Assembly: GCF_015710975.1 (NCBI RefSeq)
Contig: NZ_CP049783.1
Coordinates: 5,211,001-5,275,000 of the forward strand
Reading direction: 5' to 3'
From: Paenibacillus polymyxa
GTDB lineage: Bacteria; Bacillota; Bacilli; Paenibacillales; Paenibacillaceae
Length of the DNA: 64,000 bases
The translations under genes and the position numbers were made by a program. Under the pieces are notes generated by a model, which searched no databases, was not told where the DNA came from, and saw nothing but the letters and a program-made list of their open reading frames with translations. Positions 35,889-44,857 of this stretch are shown piece after piece (position 1 is the stretch's first letter; the number at the start of each line of letters is the position of its first letter).

Positions 35889-37364
35889 TTAATGTACAAA
35901 AAGTCCTGTCACCCGCCGGAACCGCCCGTAGGCATCCTCCCACGCTTCTGACTCGGCAGGTTCATATTCCTCTACGGTAATAGAATCCGCAATGACCCGG
36001 CGTGCTTCCCATATATCGGCGAACTTTCCCTGTGTCATCCATTGTACCGCAAGATTGCCGATTGCGCTCGCTTCTGCGGGTCCTGCCCATACGGGTTTTT
36101 GAATCGAATTGGCCGTCCATTGGCACAGCAAGCGATTTTGAATCCCTCCGCCGACCATATGCAAACCATTAAAACGCTGTCCTGACACCCGTTCTGTAAG
36201 CTCCAAAATGTAGCGATACTTTAACGCCAGACTTTCCAGAATGCAGCGCGTAATCTCTCCCGGCGTCTCCGGCATTAGCTGCCCGGTATTGCGGCAGTAT
36301 TGGCGTATGCGTGTTTTCATATCCCCGGCATGCAGAAACAGTTCATCATCCGGGTCAATCAAACAAGTGAACGCTGGAGCCTGTTCTGCCATATGAACCA
36401 ATTCAGGAAAGGAATAGGAATTTCCCTGCCGTTCCCATTCTCTGCGCGCCTCCTGTAGAATCCACAGTCCCATGATATTTTTTAGCAGCCTGTAGGTTTG
36501 GCCTACGCCGCCTTCATTTGTAAAATTAAATCGAAGCGTATCATCATTAATTACTGGCTGTGCGGTCTCCGTTCCCATCAGGGACCATGTTCCGCAGCTC
36601 AAGTACGCAAAGGACCGCTCCAGCGCTGGTACGGCAGCCACTGCTGATCCTGTGTCATGCTCTGCTACTGCAATCACAGGAATCGCTCCAATACCCAGAT
36701 CCGTCATGACCGATGAACGGATTGTACCTGCAACACTTCCCGGCTCCAGTACCTCTCCAAACCAAGAGCGGGGAATGTTGATTCCAGACAAAAGCTCATC
36801 ATCCCATTTTTGCTGTAACGGATGATATAATTGCGTGCTGGTTGCATTAGAAAACTCATGATACATTTCACCTGTCAGAAAATACCGCAGCAAATCAGGG
36901 ATCATCAGGAAATGTTCTGCCTGCTCCAGCAAGGGTGATCTTGCATTTCGCATAGCAGCCAGCTGATAAATCGTATTAAACGCCAAAAACTGAATGCCTG
37001 TGCGCTGAAAAATAAAATCTTTTCCCAGCCGTTCCTGTACTTCTTCCATTACTCCATGGGTGTGCCAATCCCGATAATGATAAGGGTTGCCCAACAATTC
37101 GCCGGTTTCTCCAATCAGTCCAAAATCGACCGCCCAGGAGTCAATCGCCAGGCTGGATGGATTCACTCTCATATGCTTGGCTTTGAGCAATCCTTGCTGA
37201 ACCTCGTGATAGAGACGCAATATATCCCAGTGCAGGCGCTCCCCAACCTTGACCGGATCATTGGAAAAGCGATGGATTTCCTCCACCACGATACGTGAAT
37301 CGGTTAATTTTCCGAGTAGAACCCTGCCGCTGCTTGCCCCCAAATCATAAGCGAGGATGCTCAC
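35889..37364 (-). CDS. rhaB: Rhamnulokinase (YulC type)
   Basis: 491 residues, FGGY-family carbohydrate kinase. Phosphate-binding motifs are DLGASSGRVLLG at the N-terminus and GGGIQNRLLCQWTAN near 395; SCGTWSLMGTE near 255 is typical of rhamnulokinases. It phosphorylates L-rhamnulose to L-rhamnulose-1-phosphate. The GTG start overlaps the rhaI stop (GTGA), so translation is likely coupled. That coupling matters because the gene above carries a premature stop: polarity could lower expression of this gene if the nonsense codon is real. Confidence 0.92.
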   Translation of the reverse strand: MSILAYDLGASSGRVLLGKLTDSRIVVEEIHRFSNDPVKVGERLHWDILRLYHEVQQGLLKAKHMRVNPSSLAIDSWAVDFGLIGETGELLGNPYHYRDWHTHGVMEEVQERLGKDFIFQRTGIQFLAFNTIYQLAAMRNARSPLLEQAEHFLMIPDLLRYFLTGEMYHEFSNATSTQLYHPLQQKWDDELLSGINIPRSWFGEVLEPGSVAGTIRSSVMTDLGIGAIPVIAVAEHDTGSAVAAVPALERSFAYLSCGTWSLMGTETAQPVINDDTLRFNFTNEGGVGQTYRLLKNIMGLWILQEARREWERQGNSYSFPELVHMAEQAPAFTCLIDPDDELFLHAGDMKTRIRQYCRNTGQLMPETPGEITRCILESLALKYRYILELTERVSGQRFNGLHMVGGGIQNRLLCQWTANSIQKPVWAGPAEASAIGNLAVQWMTQGKFADIWEARRVIADSITVEEYEPAESEAWEDAYGRFRRVTGLFVH

Positions 37365-38581
37365 CAGCTCGCACCACCCTTGCCTCTTTGCAAAATCTGC
37401 GTACCATACTCAGACGCCAAATAGGATTTCATTGGATCTGCAGGTAATCCTTGCTCTTCACGGATTGCTTTGAGCAACGGGGCCACATCAAACTCAAATG
37501 CTTGGCGTACGGCATCCTCCGCACCCAGCACATCCTGACGGCTCACCGCTTCCTCCACCTCTGCATGATTGATCAAAAGTGCCTTCGCATATTGAGTCTG
37601 CACATTTAGGACCGAGCGAATCATGGCCGGAATTTTGGGTTCGATATTGTGCGACTGATCGATTAAATAAGCAATTTTATCGACAGTATGACGGATATCT
37701 GCATCGACATCCTGAGCTGCGTTCAAAATCTGATAAAAGATTAAAAACAGCTCATACGGATTGGAGGAACCCACGATCAGATCATCATCCGCATATTTAT
37801 AACTGTTAAAATGAAAGCCACCCAGTCGCTTCTCATCCATTAAAAACGCAACAATATGCTCCACGTTGGCTCCCGGTAGATGATGCCCTGTATCCACCAG
37901 CACCTGTGCCTGCGGCCCCTACTTGGTCGCGTAATGGTACGCCATGCCCCAATCAGCAATATCCGTATGGTAAAAAGCCGGCTCAAACGCCTTGTATTCA
38001 ATCAGCATGCGCATATCCGGCGTAAGCGCCTTATACATTTCATGGAGCGCCTCCAGCATCCAATTTTTGCGTTTGCGAATGTCCCCCTGACCGGGATAAT
38101 TCGTTCCGTCCGCAAACCATAGGCTAAAGTCGTTGGAGCCTGTTTCCTTTGCAATATCCACGCATTCCAGCAAATGGTTGATAGCCTTGCGACGGATTGC
38201 CGGGTCTACATTAGTAACGCTACCGAGCATGTAGTCCTCGTCTTGAAAGAGATTGGGATTTACCGCCCCAATTTGCAGGCCAAGACTTTCGGCATGACTG
38301 CGAAGCTTGCCATAATTGTCAACTTTATCCCACGGGATGTGAATGGCAACGGACGGACACAAGCCTGTCAAGGCATGAACCTGTGCGGCATCCTCCAGCT
38401 TTTCGAACGGATCACGCGGCACACCCGTTTTCTGAAAGACTTTAAAACGTGTACCTGAGTCGCCATATCCCCAGGAAGGTGTTTCTATGCTAAGCGCTTT
38501 CAGTTTGGTCTTTACTTGCTCTAGGTCAATGCCTCGTTGTTGCTGTTGTTCCTCGAATAAGGCGTACGCTTTGTCACTCAT
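37361..38581 (-). pseudogene. rhaI: L-rhamnose isomerase with an in-frame amber codon
   Basis: One continuous reading frame of 406 sense codons is broken only by TAG at 37919-37921. The upstream part (220 residues, ATG at 38581 behind AGGAGG) begins with the AYALFEEQQQQRGID segment; sequence after the stop resumes in the same frame as GPQAQVLVDTGHHLPGAN. The family normally has a hydrophobic residue here (KLGP-like), so a TTG-to-TAG change explains it. The DTGHH and FHFNSYKYADDD segments, which hold metal ligands in known L-rhamnose isomerases, lie after the stop, so the short product should be inactive. This is the non-E. coli (YulE/Pseudomonas) type of isomerase. The gene could instead be intact with a base-call error. 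Confidence 0.88.
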
Positions 38582-38685
38582 CGTGGTTCCTCCTTGGAAA
38601 ATGAAGTGAGTTATGGGAGGCCGCTTCGCTGCTTACCACCCATAAAGTCACTTCTAATTTAAAGTGTTGGTGTATATATAAAAGG

Positions 38686-38730
38686 ATGAAAACACGCAAA
38701 TAAGTGTTGTTGCTTATTTACGTGTTTCCC
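38686..38730 (-). terminator. Probable terminator of rhaEW
   Basis: AACACGTAAATAAG / CTTATTTGCGTGTT on the minus strand, one mismatch, eight-base loop, then TTTTCATCCTTTT. It lies about 110 bp past rhaEW in the 257 bp spacer before rhaI, whose promoter must also be here. Confidence 0.6.
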
Positions 38731-38838
38731 AGAGTATTTTACATCCCTTCGGAACTATGGGCTTGTGCCCTCGATTAATGAAATGGATTAGTGAAATAGA
38801 AATGAGTCTATCGCTTACAGAGATTCATTTGAATTTGG

Positions 38839-40908
38839 CTAGCGTGTAAAGGCTGCTGGGACGCCGCCATCGATGGTCAGCATACATCCTGTTGTTTTCT
38901 CCGCCTTGGATGAGGCGAAAAAGGCTATGCCCTCCGCGATATCCTGCGGATAGATATTGACCAGCAGTGTCGTCCGCTTGCGGTAATGCTCCTCCAGCTG
39001 GTCTGGCTCGATGCCGTAGGCAGCGGCGCGTTCATTGCGCCAATTGGAGTTCCAGATTGCCGAGCCTTGCAAAATCGCATCCGGCAAAATAGTGTTTACG
39101 CGGATACCGTATTCCCCGCCTTCTGCGGCAATACAGCGAGCCAGATGCGCTTCCAGCGCCTTGACCGAGCTGTAGGCCGTTACATTTTTGCCTGCGTAGA
39201 TCGAGTTTTTGGAACCGACGAACACCATGCTGCCGCCAATTGTCTGTTCCTTCATCAGCTTGAACGCTTCACGCGCGACTAAAAAATAGCCTGTTCCCAG
39301 CACGTTTACATTTAAATTCCATTCCTTTAATGATGTTTCATCGAACGGACTGGATGTAGCAAGCCCTGCGTTGTTAACGATGACATCTACACCACCATAG
39401 ATCAGCGCCGTCTCGGCATAGGCCGTCTGGATTTGCTCCTCCTGCGTCACATCCATTTTCACGGCAATTGCACGGTTTTCACCGTAACTGCTATTGATGT
39501 CTGCAGCTACCTTTTGCGCACCTTCCAGATTGAGATCTGCCAATACAACATGCGCACCTTCATCTACTAAACGCCGTGCGGTTGCACTGCCGATTCCGCC
39601 TGCACCACCCGTAATGAATGCAATTTTGCGTGAAAATTCTGCTTCTGCCGGCGCAAGTGACAGCTTATAAAGCTCCAGCGGCCAGTATTCCACGTTGTAA
39701 GATTCATTTTCACTAAGCGAAACAAATTCTCCTAACGCCGTTGCTCCTCGCATGACAGCAATGGCACGATGATATAAGGCGCCGCTCACCTGCGCATTGC
39801 TCCAGCTTTTGCCTGTGTTGATCATACCGATACCCGGAATTAAGATGACACGCGGTGCTGCTTCAAATCTCACGTCTCCTTCATGTCGATTGCGCTCAAA
39901 ATAAGCTTGGTACTGCTCCTTATAGGTTGCTATACCCTCGGCAAGCTTAACTTTCAACCCCTCTACATCCTCCATATCCGGTGTCCAATCTACATAGAGC
40001 GGCTTCATTTTGGTATGAACCAGATGATCCGGGCACGCTGCCCCAATCTGAGATAAAGCAGTAGAATCCTGGCCGTTCACAAACTCCAGCACATCCTCCG
40101 CGTCATCAAAGGTGAGGATCATCTTTTTCTCATCACTGACTGCACCTCGAACGGATGGCATGATCTGGGACACCATGCTGCGCCGCTCCTCTAAAGTAAG
40201 CGCTTTATATTTTACGCCTCCAAATGCCTTCTTTTCCTCTTGGCAAGCTTTAATATAGCTTTCTGCTTCTTGGATGATTTCAATCGTTTTGGCATAAGCT
40301 GCTTCGGAAGTGTCTCCCCACGTAACCAAGCCATGCTTTTCCATCAGTACCAACTCAGCTTGTGGGTGCTCGAGCACCCCTTGGGCAATCATTTTCGACA
40401 GCTTAAAGCCAGGACGGATATAAGGTACCCATACAAAACGTTCACCGAAAATTTCCTTAGCGATTTCCTTGCCGTTATGCGCACAGCACAAGCTGATGAT
40501 CGCATCCGGATGTGTATGATCGACATGCTTAAATGGCAAAAATGCGTGTAGCAATGTCTCAATTGAAGCCCGCGGATGCTTGGCATCTATCATACAGTTC
40601 GCCAAATATGCGGTCATATCCTCGTCAGACATCTCTTCCCGTTCAAACAGTGGACGAATATCCTCCATACGAAGCCCTGTGAAGTTATGCGCTTTCATTG
40701 TTGCGAGATCGGAACCGCTACCCTTAACATACATCACCTCTACTTCACGCCCGCGAAAATCTTGTATCGTCGTTTTGGCCGAAGTGTTGCCGCCTCCCCA
40801 GTTGCACACGCTCCGATCTGTGCCAATCAGGTTAGAACGATATACGAGCTGTTCCAGCGTGCTTTTCTGCTCAGATGCTTGCGAAGAATTCCATAGACTT
40901 TGTACCAT
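38839..40908 (-). CDS. rhaEW: Bifunctional rhamnulose-1-phosphate aldolase / lactaldehyde dehydrogenase (YuxG type)
   Basis: 689 residues, a fusion. The first part (about 1-420) is a class II aldolase: GGGNTSAK, the zinc-binding HTHPDAI and MEKHGLVTW motifs. The second (about 425-685) is a short-chain dehydrogenase: TGGAGGIGSATA nucleotide site, NNAG and the YSSVKALEAHL catalytic Tyr/Lys. The aldolase splits rhamnulose-1-phosphate into dihydroxyacetone phosphate and L-lactaldehyde; the dehydrogenase oxidises the latter to L-lactate. GGAGG lies ten bases before the ATG. First gene of the rhamnose locus. The product L-lactate is the substrate of LutABC encoded nearby. Confidence 0.92.
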   Translation of the reverse strand: MVQSLWNSSQASEQKSTLEQLVYRSNLIGTDRSVCNWGGGNTSAKTTIQDFRGREVEVMYVKGSGSDLATMKAHNFTGLRMEDIRPLFEREEMSDEDMTAYLANCMIDAKHPRASIETLLHAFLPFKHVDHTHPDAIISLCCAHNGKEIAKEIFGERFVWVPYIRPGFKLSKMIAQGVLEHPQAELVLMEKHGLVTWGDTSEAAYAKTIEIIQEAESYIKACQEEKKAFGGVKYKALTLEERRSMVSQIMPSVRGAVSDEKKMILTFDDAEDVLEFVNGQDSTALSQIGAACPDHLVHTKMKPLYVDWTPDMEDVEGLKVKLAEGIATYKEQYQAYFERNRHEGDVRFEAAPRVILIPGIGMINTGKSWSNAQVSGALYHRAIAVMRGATALGEFVSLSENESYNVEYWPLELYKLSLAPAEAEFSRKIAFITGGAGGIGSATARRLVDEGAHVVLADLNLEGAQKVAADINSSYGENRAIAVKMDVTQEEQIQTAYAETALIYGGVDVIVNNAGLATSSPFDETSLKEWNLNVNVLGTGYFLVAREAFKLMKEQTIGGSMVFVGSKNSIYAGKNVTAYSSVKALEAHLARCIAAEGGEYGIRVNTILPDAILQGSAIWNSNWRNERAAAYGIEPDQLEEHYRKRTTLLVNIYPQDIAEGIAFFASSKAEKTTGCMLTIDGGVPAAFTR

Positions 40909-41114
40909 AGGAAAAAGACCTCCAAGTTCTGTTTTGGTTTTGAATGGCTTTATTAAGGTGGATATTTTTATTTACGGAGACTATAACACTTTTGTTTAAA
41001 TTTGAAAATATAAAATACAAAAATAATCAAAAATAATTTTTAATTTTATCCATATGTAAACACGAATATATACATCTGTAAAACAATCATGACCACACAG
41101 ACACACACAGACAA

Positions 41115-41165
41115 TAAAGGCCGTGCCAGGAATGGTTATAAGAACCTCTCTGGCACAGCCTCGTT
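41115..41165 (-). terminator. Terminator of the flavin monooxygenase gene
   Basis: Stem CTGGCACGGCC / GGCTGTGCCAG (one G-U type mismatch) with a 20-base loop, followed on the minus strand by TTTATT, just after the stop at 41182. Confidence 0.75.
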
Positions 41166-41181
41166 TGTTTAACTCAATTAT

Positions 41182-42195
41182 TTACCCATCCATGCGCATC
41201 ACTTGAGCTAGCAACTCGTACGAACGCAAACGTGCCTGATGATCATATACCTGAGCGGTGGTAATCAACTCATTGGCTCTCGTCTGGTTGATTATAAAAT
41301 CCAGCCTTTGCTTGACTGTGTCAGGACTACCGATTGCTGAATACCCCAGCATATTACCACGAACCATCTCCTTCTCCTGCTCACTCCAAAGCTTATCCAT
41401 GTCATCGACTGGTGGTTTTAGTCCTCCGCTATGTCCGCGCAGCACATTTAAAAATTGTTGTTCTTGTGAAGTAAAAAGCCGTTGTGCTTCTTCATCAGAA
41501 TCTGCAGCAACCACATTCACACCAACCATCACATACGGTTGATCCAGTGCCTTGGACGGCCGGAAATTACGGTGATACAATTCCAGCGCCTGTAGCAAAT
41601 GAGCCGGGGCAAAGTGGCTAGCGAACGCAAACGGCAGCCCAAGCTGACCTGCCAGCTGAGCACTGAATCCGCTTGAGCCCAACAACCAGATAGGTATATC
41701 CATCCCTTCTCCTGGAATCGCTCTCACCCCCGGCACGGCTCCGTTTAACGCTGGATTCAGGTAAGAGCGGAGCTCATTCAGTTGCTCGGGGAAATCTTCC
41801 CCCGTGGTGTGCAGCCCTCGCCGCAATGCTCTCATTGCAGGTTGATCCGTGCCGGGAGCCCGACCAAGTCCCAGATCAATTCGCCCCGGATAAAGCGACT
41901 CTAAGGTTCCAAACTGCTCCGCAATCATGAGTGGAGCATGGTTAGCCAGCATAATACCACCTGAACCGACCCGAATCTTGTGGGTATGTGCAGCCACATG
42001 TCCGATGATCACAGAAGTAGCAGCGCTGGCAACCGCCTGCATATTATGATGCTCCGTTAGCCAATAGCGTCGGTACCCCCATTGCTCAGCATGCTGGGCA
42101 AGATCCACCGTATCACGAAAAGAATCGGCAGGAGTACCGCCTTCAATGACAGGTGCAAGATCTAATATAGACAGTGCAACATTCCGCGTGGTCAT
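41182..42195 (-). CDS. LLM-class flavin-dependent monooxygenase
   Basis: 337 residues from the ATG at 42195, which has AGGAGG ten bases upstream. Bacterial-luciferase-like barrel: [11 protein letters not shown] near 45, VGSGGIML near 80, [14 protein letters not shown] near 105 and [26 protein letters not shown] near 170 mark the MsnO8/YtmO-like group. It probably uses FMNH2 and oxygen on a small organic substrate that cannot be named from sequence. Divergent from an Rrf2-family regulator with about 240 bp between; that regulator may control it. Confidence 0.88.
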   Translation of the reverse strand: MTTRNVALSILDLAPVIEGGTPADSFRDTVDLAQHAEQWGYRRYWLTEHHNMQAVASAATSVIIGHVAAHTHKIRVGSGGIMLANHAPLMIAEQFGTLESLYPGRIDLGLGRAPGTDQPAMRALRRGLHTTGEDFPEQLNELRSYLNPALNGAVPGVRAIPGEGMDIPIWLLGSSGFSAQLAGQLGLPFAFASHFAPAHLLQALELYHRNFRPSKALDQPYVMVGVNVVAADSDEEAQRLFTSQEQQFLNVLRGHSGGLKPPVDDMDKLWSEQEKEMVRGNMLGYSAIGSPDTVKQRLDFIINQTRANELITTAQVYDHQARLRSYELLAQVMRMDG

Positions 42196-42434
42196 TTTAT
42201 ATAAACCTCCTGTCAAACTATTATTTTACGTATTTCTTTCAACGCCTTAATTCTTTGACCTATCAATTGATGCATCAACTATAATAATGCGTCGTCTTAT
42301 GAATTGCAAATAATTTAAATTTTTAGTATTTATCAAAAAATAGTTTACTTTTACGATTAGCTCGTCTATCATGCTCTTATGTGGATAATGATTATCCATG
42401 TTAGCCTGGTTATAACATATTGAGGTGATTGCTA

Positions 42435-42917
42435 GTGCATATGAAAACAGGTGTCGAACAATCTGTCTACGCTCTCCTTCTGCTCACGATGCTACCGGAC
42501 AAAGCCGTTTTACCTGGAGAGGCCATTAGCCAGCAGTTAGGCGCTTCACCTACTTATTTTCATAAGCTGTTACGAAAATTGGTTAGCTCTGATTTGATTA
42601 CTTCTGTACCTGGTGTCAAGGGCGGATTCAAATTAAAGAAAAAACCTGAGGATATACGAGTATTTGATATTTATCTGGCGATTGAGGGACAGCAAACCCT
42701 CTATTCTTCCAGCGGTATATACAACGATATGCTTGAATTAAAGAAAGACGATCAGTGCTGTTTACTGGCAAATTTGATGGAAGAAGCGGAAGCCTCCTGG
42801 CAAGCCGTTCTGAAAAGAGAAACCATCGCGTCACTCTCTGCTGACTTTTTTAAAGAAGGATATGATGCGAAAATTACTTCTTTGAAGAACTGGATTCAAG
42901 AAAAAATGGTCTTGTAA
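42435..42917 (+). CDS. Rrf2-family transcriptional regulator (YwnA-like)
   Basis: 160 residues. Start set at the GTG at 42435, which is seven bases after GAGGTG; an ATG two codons on is the alternative. Winged helix with VEQSVYALLLLTMLP, then ISQQLGASPTYFHKLLRKLV (recognition) and the wing VPGVKGGFKL, an Rrf2 signature. A single Cys pair (QCCLL near 118) could sense redox or metal, but the three-cysteine cluster of IscR-type members is absent. Lies between the divergent monooxygenase and hslO. Confidence 0.88.
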   Translation: MHMKTGVEQSVYALLLLTMLPDKAVLPGEAISQQLGASPTYFHKLLRKLVSSDLITSVPGVKGGFKLKKKPEDIRVFDIYLAIEGQQTLYSSSGIYNDMLELKKDDQCCLLANLMEEAEASWQAVLKRETIASLSADFFKEGYDAKITSLKNWIQEKMVL

Positions 42918-42947
42918 AGAACTTCAAAAACAGAAAGGGATATGAAC

Positions 42948-43829
42948 ATGAATGATTATTTAGTAAAAGCTCTTGCCTACAATAACCAGGTGCGGGCTTA
43001 TGCTGTGAGAACAACGGAAACGGTAAGTGAAGCCCAGCAGCGTCATTATACCTGGCCAACAGCATCGGCTGCATTGGGACGTTCCATGACGGTGGGCGTG
43101 ATGCTGGGAGCTATGCTTAAACATGAGGATAAACTGACGATTCGGATTAACGGTGGAGGGCCTATCGGCACTATTCTTGTCGATACCAACGCCAAAGGAG
43201 AAGTTAGAGGTTATGTAAAAAATCCGCAAACCCATTTTGAGCTTAATCAGATCGGGAAATTAGATGTCGCCAGAGCCGTAGGAACAGATGGAGCGCTGAT
43301 TGTATCCAAAGATATCGGCCTAAAACAACCATTTGTTGGACAGGTCCCTCTCATATCGGGTGAACTGGGCGAGGATTTCACCTCTTATCTCGTTCAATCC
43401 GAACAAATTCCTTCTTCTGTGGGAGCAGGGGTTATTGTTAACCCGGATAACTCCATTCAGGCGGCTGGAGGTTTTATTATTCAGCTGATGCCGGGTACAC
43501 CGGAAGAGGTTATCAGTTTTATCGAGAGACGGATTGAGAGCATTCCGAGCATCTCCGCAATGGTCATGGAAGGTCTTACGCCAGAGCAGATTCTGGTCCA
43601 GATTTTGGGAGAAGGCAACATGAACATACTGGAAACCATGCCTGTACAATTTCATTGTCCCTGCTCAGAAGAACGAGTTACCAATGCCATTATCAGCTTA
43701 GGGAATCAGGAAATAGAAGACATGATTTGTACCGATGGACAAGCTGAAGCCCATTGCCATTTTTGTAACGCACATTACCACCTTACCAAAGAAGATCTCG
43801 AAAACATGTTGGAAACAAACATCATTTAA
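42948..43829 (+). CDS. hslO: Hsp33 redox-regulated chaperone
   Basis: 293 residues; ATG at 42948 chosen because AAAGGG lies eight bases before it (an ATG at 42942 is too close). It is a holdase chaperone switched on by oxidation. The C-terminal zinc centre is seen as HCPCSEERV and CHFCNAHY (C-X-C and C-X-X-C), the four cysteines that release zinc when oxidised. The core has [23 protein letters not shown], typical of the family. Follows the Rrf2 regulator by 30 bp and may be co-transcribed with it. Confidence 0.95.
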   Translation: MNDYLVKALAYNNQVRAYAVRTTETVSEAQQRHYTWPTASAALGRSMTVGVMLGAMLKHEDKLTIRINGGGPIGTILVDTNAKGEVRGYVKNPQTHFELNQIGKLDVARAVGTDGALIVSKDIGLKQPFVGQVPLISGELGEDFTSYLVQSEQIPSSVGAGVIVNPDNSIQAAGGFIIQLMPGTPEEVISFIERRIESIPSISAMVMEGLTPEQILVQILGEGNMNILETMPVQFHCPCSEERVTNAIISLGNQEIEDMICTDGQAEAHCHFCNAHYHLTKEDLENMLETNII

Positions 43830-43834
43830 ATACG

Positions 43835-43885
43835 GGCTGTTCCCAAAAGTAGTTTTAGCTACTGGGGAACAGCTCTTTTCTTTCT
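43835..43885 (+). terminator. Terminator of hslO
   Basis: GCTGTTCCC...GGGAACAGC with an inner AGTAG/CTACT stem, followed by TCTTTTCTTTCT. Confidence 0.8.
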
Positions 43886-43987
43886 CAATGCTTTCGATGG
43901 ATGGTTTCCTTGGCCAAAAACGGTAGACTTGTTTATGACGCAAGTGTTAATGTTATATTATTCCAATTACATGAAGTGAGATGCACT

Positions 43988-44856
43988 ATGTTCGAAAAAG
44001 ATACGCATGAAATTCTGGCTTATTATGATGGCGGTGCAGAAATAGGCAGATTCGAGCGAGGCATCGGAAAAATAGAGCTGGAAAGATCAAAAGAAATCAT
44101 TTCCCGTTATCTCAGCAAGTCCACTCATGTTATTTATGATATCGGCGGCGGTGTAGGGGTCTACTCTTCGTGGCTGGCAGAACTGGGATATGAAGTTCAT
44201 CTATTCGATCTCTCTTCGCAAGCCATTGAATTCGCTCGTCAGCAGCAACTGAATAAACCCATCATCAGCAAGCTGGAAATCGCAGATGCCAGAAATCTTG
44301 ATCGTAAAGATGAAAGCGCGGACATCGTGCTATTGATGGGACCTTTATATCATTTAACAGAACAGAAGGAAAGAGTAAAAGCACTGCAAGAAGCAGCGCG
44401 TGTCTTAAAGAAGGGGGAACGCTGATTACTTCGGCTATTTCCAGGTTTGGCTCGCTACTGTGGGGGCTATCGGTGTACGGCGAGTGCAATACCATTGTGG
44501 AGGAAGATGCGTTCATGGATATGGTCAGACAGGAGTTAACAGATGGTCAGCATGTACGACCGGCGGCTTATCCCTCTTTTATCACACGCTCCTACTTTCA
44601 TACACCGGATGCCTTGCGTGCAGACTGGCAGGCGGCTGGATTGCAGGAGCCTCGTGTACTGGGTGTCGAAGGCCCCGTCTGGATTGCACCCGGATTTGAA
44701 GAGAAATGGGCCATTCCTTCTCATCGCAGACGTTTGCTGGATATAGCACAGCAGGTTGAAGAGCAGGATTCTGTCATCGGCATGAGCCCGCATATGCTTG
44801 CGGTAGGTATCAAGCAAAAAGACGAGCCAAACAGGCTCGCCTCTGTATCATTCTAG
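43988..44856 (+). pseudogene. SAM-dependent methyltransferase, frameshifted
   Basis: Frame one starts at the ATG at 43988 and carries a Rossmann methyltransferase fold: YDIGGGVGVYSSWLAELGYEVHLFDLS (SAM site near 50) and ADIVLLMGPLYHLTE (near 115). It stops at 44425 just after VLKKGER. A different frame then continues ISRFGSLLWGL through HMLAVGIKQK to 44856. The run of five G at 44413-44417 is the break: a sixth G gives VLKKGGTLITSA and one frame of about 289 residues. Like lutB this is a G5 where G6 is needed. Substrate unknown; class resembles YxbB-like enzymes. It converges with the surface-protein gene with one base between the stops. Confidence 0.8.
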
Positions 44857-44857
44857 A

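Noticed and set aside
37361..37903. Separate small gene downstream of rhaI
   Set aside because: It is in the same frame as the upstream part and completes the isomerase fold; no ribosome site of its own.
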